Made by a program: the position numbers and the translations under genes. Positions 46,714-55,728 of a stretch of 64,000 nt of DNA are shown here, in pieces; within the stretch, counting starts at the first letter, position 1; each line of letters opens with the position of its first letter. Source of the stretch: Beverwykella pulmonaria (taxonomy: Eukaryota; Ascomycota; Dothideomycetes; Pleosporales; Melanommataceae); the NCBI GenBank assembly GCA_001599595.1, contig BCHH01000013.1, positions 416,543-480,542 on the forward strand, read 5' to 3'. Under the pieces are notes generated by a model. That model worked only from the letters and a program-made list of their open reading frames with translations, was not told the DNA's origin and did no database searches.

Positions 46714-48080
46714 ATGACATCTCCTACCCACTCTAAGTTGCTCCATTCCACCAACAGGCGACTCTCCCCACGGCATCTTCTTGATGTCCTATGGCCCACC
46801 CTTCGCCCTGGACTACTGCTGTTCCACTTCCCAGTCCTTCGAACAACAATGGCTGCAGTCCGCGCAGCCTCCATCGACAATAATATGGCCATAACCCAAC
46901 ACGCTGCCGCTGCCGCTGCCGCAGCAGCGGCAAATCAAAGTGTGGAAAAGAGAATTGCAGGAGTCAAGGCCCATGCTGAGTCCAACGGAGGCAGGCTGAA
47001 CCGAGCGCGTGACGCTGCCTACGATATGACTCTCACCAATGGACAGCAGGACAAACGTCACGCCGCTCCCACCAACAGGCTCCTCGCTGCCCTATGCAGC
47101 CAACCTCGAATGTCCAGCGTAACGGGAGAAAAGTATCCCAGGCAGGTGTTTGCCCAGTTGGTAACAGTCCGCCGGAACGCTAACTGTTGAAAAGGCTTGA
47201 GGTCATCGATATCTCTTCTGACGAGAACGAAAATGTGCGGCTTGTCTGGGCCAAATACAAGCAAATGCCGGAAGCCGGCATGTACCCCGAAGAATCGCAC
47301 CAAGATGATATCAATGTGAATTCAGTAGAGGATCGGCATGGTGGTGTCGTCACTGGTGTTACTCATTCCCGGGAGCGCTTGGGTAAGGAGAAGTGCGACG
47401 AAAATATTCGCACTGGCTTCAACCACTATTGCACCTATGGAAGAAACCTCAAAGATATATCGGATCTGGACCGCTTCCGCAACGTGCATCCAGCGATGCG
47501 ACAAGACCCAAACATTGACTATACCAAGCCGCCCCTAGGCCGCTACGCCCACTCCAACTCTCACTCCATTTACAGAGGCTTGACGTATAACCCACTGGTG
47601 TGTCTCGCCATCATCCGCGTAGCACAACACAACCTCCCTTTCATCAATTTCGATTCCGCCCTAGACCACCTCATCAACATCCGCCCTACGGATCCGTTCC
47701 CCCGGCTTCCGAAAAATTCCAGATTCGTCGACGATGTCACATACCAGCGCCGGTCTGACGATCACCTCATCAGGACCATCTTCATACCCAAGTACTACGT
47801 AGACGGCCGCCATGCACTCGGCTTCTATATCCGGTTCTCCTCGTCTACACCCGCGACTCTGTTCACCCCTTGCATCGACGACGATCTCCAGCGCCTCGGC
47901 CTCTTCAAAATCCCGGATGTCGATGGAGGAATTTGGGAGCACACAGTTGTCGCGGCGAATGAGGGGCAGTGGTACGGCAAAGATGACACCAAGAATTGGA
48001 ACACTCTGTTCGAATTGGTCTCCGATTTCTGGGCGAATAGACTGTTCCTTATCATGGGTGGTCCGGAGGATCCGATCTGA
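46714..48080 (+). CDS. Conserved-looking protein of unknown function
   Basis: Two exons, 46714-47132 and 47195-48080, give 434 residues. The 62-bp intron starts GTATCC, has the branch site GCTAAC and joins TGEK to LEVIDISSDENEN. The N-terminal part has a ten-residue Ala run (GCTGCC repeats at 46903-46931) and may begin instead at the internal ATG 46849 (MAAVRAAS). The C-terminal about 290 residues look globular (GFNHYCTYGRNLKDISDLDR, DDHLIRTIFIPKYYVDGRHA, FWANRLFLIMGG). I recognise no domain. A fungal-specific orphan is the best description. Confidence 0.7.
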
Positions 48081-49162
48081 GGAAGCATTCTCACCCACCT
48101 TCAGAAATGCTGACGGTAATTTTGACTAAAATCAAGTTGGGCTGCCTATAGATTGGTAAGAGTAAGGTTGGTTTATCAGTTTACACATTTCGTAGCCTTG
48201 AAAAATTGAGTTAGAGCAAGTAATGATTTGTAACAAAGTATACAAAGGAATCCATAGCGACGCAATGTCATGTTGTGTTCCAGACTACCTCACCATGTCT
48301 AATGTTTCTATGTCTATTGTGCAGGTATCGAATTAATAGTTGAGGATTCAAACTCGCGTCACGTTAAGTGTATTGCCTTGCATTCCGCAGCCTTCTCGCT
48401 AGCAAGGCACGCCTACGATGGGCTAGAAGGGGCAAACGTTCGAGTTCTGGATGCACGTTATACAGTGGATTCACCTGAGTATGGGTGTGGTGTAAAATGC
48501 GAGTAGCAGAGGACTTAGCCATGACCATGGCGTAAAAGGGCGGTTAATATATCAAGCGTTTGACGCTTTCCATACCAGGTTGTCAGTGATTTGGTCTAAG
48601 AGCAAATCTGTCACCTTCTATGAGCTATCTAAACAATTATCGGACCCCGATCGTCACAAATGAGATCCTGAATGATCAGCTCTTTCATAATTTACCAGAT
48701 GTACCTATAAAAGAGGCTCGTCCACCCCGTTGCGACCCGGCAGAACATAATTTAGTAGATCATGAAAATATAGGTACCACTAATCCGAATACCCGTCACC
48801 ACCTCGTAAGTCGCCTAGTTTTGTTATTGATTGGTCCATCGCTGCCTCCAATCTAAGGTTCTTCATGCGCTCCCGTGCCGGATTTTCTTCCGAGATGACC
48901 CACGGCCGCAGGACACCTTCATGTCCGCGGGGATTACAATGCCAATATGAGACAGCATGTTTGATGAAGAGATGCTAGTGGCAGGGTGTGAGATGTTAAC
49001 AACGTGAATTCTAATAACATCTCCTACTATATATGTGTTCTTGCCAATGCTAGGCGCCGCCCCGTTATTTACTCAACCAGGATATCTTTGAAATATGTCC
49101 CGTGAACGCCTGTAATGCAACTCCAGAAGTACATGATGGTGCTATCAACATGCCACACTCGC
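48081..49162. other. Intergenic region
   Basis: A 78-codon frame at 48620-48856 (LFHNLPDVPIKEARPPRCDP) has no recognised domain. A tRNA-like stretch at about 48330-48420 does not fold correctly. Nothing else seen. Confidence 0.5.
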
Positions 49163-50592
49163 TCAGAATCTATGCGACATTAGCGCTCTTGGTAATGTAA
49201 TGTGAACGGATCACTTACCGAATCTCATAATTACCCGCCCGTGTCATGTACCGCACCCACTTCACACTGCTGTAGTTGCTCTTTTCGAAGACTTTCAGAT
49301 ATCTCACCAAAAGCCCCGAACTAGTGAACATGAGTAAGGAAAAGCTCAGACTGAGCGGCGGACGACTCCACGCCTTTTGATTCGTCATGCTGGTTAGACT
49401 CGCCTCCGCGCTAAGCACAAACTCGCTCTGCCCTGTGAACCGGGGGATTTTCCAAATGATGTTGTTGTGCTCGGGCTCGTACTTTGCTTTCCCTTGACTT
49501 GTCCGCTCCGTGATGCGCGCAGTGTTTAGAGGCGTGGGGATCCGCACGACGACGTTGGTGGCGAAGAGCTTTGAGCCGTAGTTTGCGCGGATGGCGATAC
49601 TGTATTCCACTTTGGTCTTTCCAATTTCGTTGACGATGGCGTGCACCTTGAAGGGCAGGTTTACGTTTTCGGTGGCGCGGTACCTCATCAATTCGAACTC
49701 GCCGTCAGGGGGCACAAAAGAGATGATCCTGTCGGTGTCAAATTTGCCCAGCTTTACGCATTGGTGAAATTGGCAATCCTCCAGTGTCACACTCCCGGCG
49801 GCTGCTCGTGTAGCCTTTGCCCCAGCCTTGTTCCCGCTAGGCTGTTGTAGGTTGTCCTCGCCCAGCGTCAGTCGGTCGTTTAGTCCGAATTTGCACTCGG
49901 GGGTGCCGGAAAGGTATGCGCGCATGACGATTTGGCCGTTTACGTCTGCACGGAGGACGGTGCCCGTCGCGGACATGAGGAGGTTTACGTCTTCGATTAC
50001 ATCGACAAAGGCTTCGTTCTTGCGGTATTTGATGTCGGCGCGGCGCCAGGAGAGGGCGCCTGTAGCTTGCATGGTAATCTTGGAAGAGTCCTCCTGCCCA
50101 TAGAATCAGCCACTGTCCAGGTGTGAAAATAAATAAAATAAATAAAATAAGGAGAGCCTGTACCATCGCTCGTTCCGACTTGACGCCCTCGGTTGTGATG
50201 TACATCTTCAGCGTATCTGTCTCCGTGTTCTGCGGGTACCCGAAATCGAGAATCTCATCCAAGAGCTCATACACCAGCACGAAGTTGTTCTTCACGGCCT
50301 CCTCGTCAAACTTCCCAAAGTAAGCCTTCCCCAGCCCTACCAGCCGATACAGAAACTCGAACACCAATGCCGCATTCGCGTTGCTCTTCGTGACCGCCAC
50401 CAGGTATATGTTTTCGTGCTTGACATGGCTGAAGGTGGTGGAGCCGAGAGTAAGGATAGGAGACCGCACCTGGGCGTTGGAGATGACTTGGATGCGGAAG
50501 ACATCGGCGAGCCGGGGGCGGCAGTCGTTGCGGAAGGCCCGAAAGATGAGGTTCTCGCCCTTTTGATTGAATATGAGAATTCCGGAGAGCAT
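49163..50592 (-). CDS. APM4: AP-2 complex subunit mu
   Basis: Three exons on the minus strand, 50592-50164, 50093-49219 and 49163-49169 (7 bases), give 436 residues. The 7-base last exon supplies the conserved end YEIRF; without it the frame ends EIR. The N-terminal longin-type domain (MLSGILIFNQKGENLIFRAF, VFEFLYRLVGLGKAYFGKF, YELLDEILDFGYPQNTETDT) and the mu homology domain (SWRRADIKYRKNEAFVDVIE, PKCKFGLND-like PECKFGLNDRL, KYEPEHNNIIWKIPRF, VKWVRYMTRAGNYEIR) are complete. Mu2 binds YxxPhi cargo and PI(4,5)P2 in clathrin endocytosis. Intron 1 carries AATAAA-type repeats. Confidence 0.95.
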
Positions 50593-51145
50593 GTCGCAGG
50601 CGGGGGAAAGAGTGCAGGCGGGCAGTGAACGGAATTGGGAATGGCAGTGAAGCTTGAGGTTCTTAGCGGGACGCCGGATGCGGAAGCTTGGACCCAAGAC
50701 GCCAAGAAAGAGCTCGTGACCCTGAACCCTCCCCTCGCTCCGAGTGTCTGTGCTGCAGAGAATTTCGCCGCCTTACTAAACTAACCAAGATAAGCGTCCA
50801 ACAAGCGTGGTGTGCTCTGCGCACTGACCAGCCCGTTCAGCCTGGCCGGGCCAACTTTTTACCGGCCTTCGCATTGTTAACCTGGTGATGTCAGGCTTTG
50901 TTTGCTACCTTCACCTCCAACAGAGCTTTTCAACTCTCCATCTCCAACAAAGCCTTTTCATTGTCGCACTTCAGGGACCCTATGCAGCAGCTCGCTTAGC
51001 AGTCCATACGATACACTTCACGAAATACTCATAAGGCAAACTCACTCCGTCTCTCCTGCACATACAACCACATACGCACACATCGAACGCACACATCGAA
51101 CGCACACATCGAACACACACATCGAGTGCCGCCCTATCAGCCGTC
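50593..51145. promoter_or_regulatory. Divergent promoter, APM4 / Crinkler-RHS gene
   Basis: 553 bases between starts. The right end holds the 13-bp tandem repeat listed separately. Confidence 0.5.
51075..51126. repeat. 13-bp tandem repeat, four copies
   Basis: Unit CGCACACATCGAA occurs four times end to end (the last copy with two changes), 20 bases before the ATG of the Crinkler-RHS gene, so probably in its 5' leader. Confidence 0.9.
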
Positions 51146-53468
51146 ATGGCCTCTATGCTGGGTAGCCAGGCAAAACCCACAACCGAGGAGGTAATGAAGT
51201 GGAATGAAGCCCAGCTGCGTGGGTGGATCGAACAAATCAACCCGGAACTGCTCCAAGATGACCGAGCTCAGAAATTTCGCGATGCAGGCATCTCAGGAGA
51301 TGTCTTCTTGAGTCATGCTAAAGATGGAAAAAAATTATTCCGGGAAGATTGCGATCTTCCTGTTGGGGTAAGTGAGAGGCTCACGCGCCTGGCAAAGGAG
51401 CCCTCAGGAAAAGAGACCACTGATATAGTACAGAAACGGAAGGAGCAAGATACCAGCACCAGTAAATCCACGCGCCTTTGTTGTTCTCTTTACAGCTAAC
51501 AATATCTACAGGGGACCAAGAACAAGTTGAGTATGCAGAGCCCTCTTCCAAAAGGATACGCCTAGAGGATGCCATCCCTCTAAAAATCACCTTCCTTGCC
51601 AAAGAAGCCCGTGATCTAAGAAAAAATCTTCAAGAGCAATATCCAGATAAGAAAGAGCTATACAAGCGGCTGTCTGATCCTACCCTTATTACTAAATTGC
51701 CATTCCCCTTCCCAGGGAAGCGTAAACCAACTGAACGTTTCACAATTCTTGACAACAGATATTGGTCTTACATGGGACGCGAATATTTTACAACACTTCT
51801 TAATGAAGTAAATGAGTTAATGGGCTCTGCGACTAGCGAGCTTTCTATTTATGGAACTATTGGCTTTGGGAAGTCCCATCTTCTAGCTGCACTTGTCTGT
51901 TATCTAACTGTTGCCGGCCAAAGAGTGGTATATATACCAGACTGTTGGGAGTGTTGTGGTGGAGCCATTAAGTATTTTCGGGCAGCAATGTTGTTTGCAT
52001 GGGCAGATGACATGGTGGCGCAAAACACCATTATGAAGCTGAAGAAGTTGGAGGAGATGGATGACTTCTTCCAACGCCAAGACAATGTCCTATTTATTGT
52101 CGATCAGACAAATGCCTTAGATTTAGAAAACGGAAAAGACAATAAAATATCTGACGACACAAGGAACAATGTGCGTCTGTGGATAAACACATTTACACAG
52201 GATCACATTGTTATATACAGCGCGTCAGCAAACTACCAGGCTCAAGTACAAACAAAACAGAAACAAACCAATGATAAGAAGCTCTATACCTATAGCGGAT
52301 TTTCTAATGTAAGTCCCCCAAATATAACAATTTAAGTATAGAGTTCGCTAACTTCTTCTATAGAAGGAAATGGAGCAATGGTGGATACAGAAGAAAGATG
52401 CACTTCCTGACGAATACAAAGCAGATGATCTTGATCTCGAAACCTTCAAGTCCACAGTTGAAGACATTACAGGCCGTATCCCGTTGCTTTTGGACAGGTG
52501 CATAGTAGAGGGGAAGATCAACCTATCCGCCCCGAAATTGAATGAGGTTTTCTGCCAGGTTCAAGAATTTATGTTGACCCAAAAAGAGCGTAAAGAGTTC
52601 TTCGATACGTAAGTGTTATACTCTGTCAAGTGGTCCCCGCAAAATTGCTAACTTATAAAGGCATTGTGAATATGTAACTGCTTGTATTACTGGCCAAGAG
52701 CCTCCGGTGCTCCCACTTCAACACATTGATCACCGGTACTTCTGCACTAAGGAGGATGGAACAGGAATGTACACATGCGGTATCGCTCGCGAGGCTGCAG
52801 CTAAGCAGTTGCGCGACTGGAACAGAACCCGATTCGCCAACCTAGGTTCTTTGAATACATTGGAGAAGTACATCAACAACCCATCTATCACAGGCTTCTT
52901 TATAGAGCATGCCGTATTATTGTCGATTGTTATAAATGGTTTAGAAACCATAGGGGCTACAGCAGTACGGCAGGAGATATTCAAAACCAAATACCCGGTA
53001 TTTGATAAAGATGAACTTGGTTGGACACTTTATTGCCCACTACGGTTTAATTACCCGGCCATTGATGCGATACTAGTCCAATTTTCCAACGATTCCGGCG
53101 AAAAGAAATGTTCAATGTATCCCATCCAGGTCACAGTGGCAAAATCTCATGCCAATTCTGAACAAGGATTCATGAGCCAGTGGGACAGGTGGACTAAAGG
53201 TCTTAACGAATATAATGTTAAGGTCACGTTCTGTTGGATCACGGAGAAACCACAACTTGAGTCTGGAAGTGCCTCCTCATCGTCTCGCTCACTCAGATCG
53301 AAAGTGATTAGCAAGCCTAACTACCAATTTATGCACATTCCCCTTGACGTAGTCAACAAAGAGATCGGGAGAAAATACGACGAAGCGATACGGGCTGGGG
53401 AAAGGACTCGGAAAAAGGCGACAGCTAACAATGCCGGGTTTGCCCTTGTCAATCTTGGATCGACCTAG
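51146..53468 (+). CDS. Crinkler/RHS-type P-loop NTPase with C-terminal nuclease-like domain
   Basis: Four exons, 51146-51461, 51512-52308, 52364-52608 and 52661-53468, give 721 residues with no defects. Residues about 10-85 look like a SAM domain (WNEAQLRGWIEQINPELL, GISGDVFLSH, PVGVSERLTRLA). An LSDPTLITKLPFPFPGKRKP segment precedes the P-loop YGTIGFGKSHLL (Walker A, about 219), Walker B VLFIVDQTN (about 298) and a STAND-like helical part. The C-terminal domain ends in AIDAILVQFSN and YPIQVTVAKSH (about 600), the arrangement of PD-(D/E)xK-type nucleases found in Crinkler and trypanosome RHS proteins. No signal peptide. Expected to act on nucleic acid in the nucleus; host effector or self/transposon-related role is open. 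It borders the transposon-rich part of the window. Confidence 0.85.
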
Positions 53469-53544
53469 ATAGATTGTTTCATACGACCTTTAGCATAGAT
53501 TATCAGGGCCATGCGGACCTCCTCTATTACATATAGTCCCAAAC
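53469..53544. other. Short spacer before solo LTR
   Basis: 3' flank of the Crinkler-RHS gene; its last five bases (53540-53544, CAAAC) are the left target-site copy of the solo LTR. Confidence 0.7.
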
Positions 53545-53802
53545 TGTTGGTCTCACAGGGCTATTGCAATAGCAATGGGTGTTCTCAAAGGGGGTAATAA
53601 ATCGTTGTGTCTTGTCTATCTTGAAGCGGTGCAGCAGAGGGAATACCATCCACCTCACCGCCGCGTGCACTAGCCTAGTATGGCTAGTGCCCCACGTGTC
53701 TACACGTGATTGGTACCTCCACACGTGATCCATACATTCCACGTGATCTACACGTGATCTACACATCAACACGTGATTCCCACGTTCTATATACTCCCAA
53801 CA
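53545..53802 (-). mobile_element. Solo LTR, 258 bp, with target-site duplication
   Basis: Starts TGTTGGTCTC and ends ACTCCCAACA, so it has TG...CA ends with a TGTTGG/CCAACA terminal inverted repeat. It is flanked by CAAAC on both sides (53540-53544 and 53803-53807), a 5-bp duplication. Read on the minus strand (TGTTGGGAGTATATAGAACG) it resembles the fragment at 63133-63172. It contains five CACGTGAT-type sites between 53690 and 53780. Confidence 0.8.
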
Positions 53803-53945
53803 CAAACCCTCTACAGTTGAAAGGGAAGTAGGTCGTAGTTGCAATATATGCCTCAGCTAGCGAAACCCGAATAAACCGTCGTCAGTCTATGCTTTAATTG
53901 GTGACGCTAGAAGCAGAAATTTACACAGCTTCAGGGCAAGGATAG

Positions 53946-54590
53946 GTGGTCGTACGGAAACGAAGGCTAGACGAGGGTGCCACGCTCAACCAAGGGCAGG
54001 ATATCGCGGGTGGGGATCTAATTGATGCAGAGGATCATGACGAAGCTGATGTACTAGAACAGGGCGGTGGCACTGCTCCGGTTCACGAGATCGGCTCGTC
54101 TGGGATGTTTGCTCTCGATGCTAGACCGAACGTTGCAGATATGGAGAAGCTACAGTATGCTTGCGACGCGTTGGGCCAGGATGCTCTGTGGGAGCACACG
54201 TCGAGAAGTTCCTGGGCGGGATCTGCCCAAGTGCAGTCTGGGCACGGGTTGAAGCCTTATATTCTTGTCTCGCGAGGTGACGACTTTGCCGGCTCGTTCG
54301 ATCCTCAGTTCTTCGCGAAGACGTTTCCGACATTGTTCCCGTACGGGAATGGGGGACCTTGTCAGGCCGAGGATGAGGCTATGGTGTATTTGGCGCAGGG
54401 AAGGGAAGAAAGGGTGATGATAGCTGAGGCGGAGGCCACTGCGCGGAGTCTCGTGTCGTCCCGAAACATGAGTCTGGACACCTGGGCCTAATTGGAACTC
54501 CAACATCACGGCGTCACGGCGGCCGCTTTGCGAACTATCAAGTGTTCGCCTTTCTCGTGTTCAATATGGGCGTCAGGTCGAGCAGGCCAG
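53946..54590 (+). pseudogene. Helitron helicase-like N-terminal fragment
   Basis: The frame encodes an acidic lead-in, HGLKPYILVSRGDDF, then FDPQFFAKTFPTLFPYGNGGP, the hallmark of the Helitron_like_N domain. It stops at TAA in 54488-54490; the next piece HGGRFANYQVFAFLVFNMG, which continues the domain, lies in another frame. After GVRSS the similarity ends, and the Rep catalytic His motif and helicase are absent. A 5'-truncated, broken copy. Confidence 0.7.
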
Positions 54591-55332
54591 ACGAAGTCTG
54601 TTACCAGTTTTGGAATCAACTTTGCGTCCTTCAAGCCTTCATATCAACCCGTGTCTTACACGAGTACACTACACACGTTTTGGAGACCGAAATGGTAATA
54701 GTTATTTTGCAGAATGATCACGGCCGAGTGGGTTTGATGAAGCAAAGACTTGAGATAAGTATGCCAATTAAGATCGATTGGGTGGTGGCGTCTGATCAAG
54801 AGATGGAATTCTTTAAGTGGTGGAAGCCATGTATCCTAGAGGCCGGGCATTTTGATCAACAGACCACGTGAGGAAATTAAGAATGGGGGTAACGGGACCC
54901 GCCCAACACCCTCTTATATCTTGCTCTATTTTTCCAAGAATCCACTTCTCAGCATGTAATTCTTGGCGAAATAGTGACATGTCATGGAATAGCATTTCTC
55001 AATTTCCTATCTCAAGGTAGTATTAACTTCATAACACAATATATCGAAATTTTGTGCAAATCTCTTAAAGCCACTGTTCCATGCCCAGAAATAAAAGGAC
55101 TAAGTTTACTTATCAAGATTCGGGACTTGGAGCTGATCCCTCGCCACCACGCGCCCTTCCAGTGTCAGCGTAATATCTACCTTCAAGAAAACACACGCAA
55201 CCTCCAACCTCCTATTCGTTCTCTATTTTTCGACGGAATCTCAGGATTTTCATCTCCTCCTCCGAAGCCATGTTTCACTGGACAGTGCAAGGTCTCAAAC
55301 ACTTTCAATCGTTCCATATCCAGTTCTAAGAG
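54591..55332. other. Transposon-rich spacer
   Basis: Frames at 54542-54871 and 54974-55369 (+) are open but unrecognised. The second runs into the Copia LTR; joining its two flanks without the insertion keeps the frame open for about 20 more codons to a TAA at about 61020. Confidence 0.4.
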
Positions 55333-55582
55333 TATCGCAGTGCGCGGTCACGTAATATGGACGAGATAAATCAGGGACTGAGTTGATTTAGAAGCTATGG
55401 AAATCGACGAGCATATATATCTAGCCANNNNNNNNNNNNNNNNNNNNNNNNNNNNNNNNNNNNNNNNNNNNNNNNNNNNNNNNNNNNAGCCATGACTAAT
55501 CGAGACATGTGACTAAGCGCACAGTGCACGTGATATCCAAGATCATGTGGTGCACGTGATATTCACGTGATATACCGTGATA
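55333..55582 (-). repeat. Copia LTR, 3' copy in element sense
   Basis: Same start and end as the other copy. It is split by 60 N at 55428-55487, with the bases AGCCA present on both sides of the N block. Merging that overlap gives 185 bp identical to the other LTR. Confidence 0.88.
55428..55487. other. Assembly gap (60 N), probably artificial
   Basis: The flanks CTAGCCA and AGCCATGACT overlap by AGCCA exactly as in the intact LTR at 60756-60940, so nothing is likely missing. Confidence 0.85.
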
Positions 55583-55593
55583 CACCCCCCCAG
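55583..55593 (-). promoter_or_regulatory. Polypurine tract of the Copia element
   Basis: Minus strand reads CTGGGGGGGTG immediately before the 3' LTR, the usual place for plus-strand priming. The G run also makes this spot prone to miscounting. Confidence 0.7.
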
Positions 55594-55728
55594 GTTTGAG
55601 CTATTANTGAGCGAGAAGCTGATGAGCATGGAGGCCGAGGAGGCGTCTTGTAAACAAGCGCGATCTGAATAGGAGGCGCGTGAAATGGAGATGTTGTGAT
55701 CTCATAGAATATTTGGACGTGGTAGATA

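Noticed and set aside
47187..48080. Separate gene starting at 47187
   Set aside because: There is no ATG there, and an intron with a GCTAAC branch site joins this frame to the upstream exon in phase.
48330..48420. tRNA-like stretch on the minus strand with a GTTTGAATCC box
   Set aside because: The T arm cannot form five pairs around the box and no matching acceptor stem or A box is present, so at best a relic.
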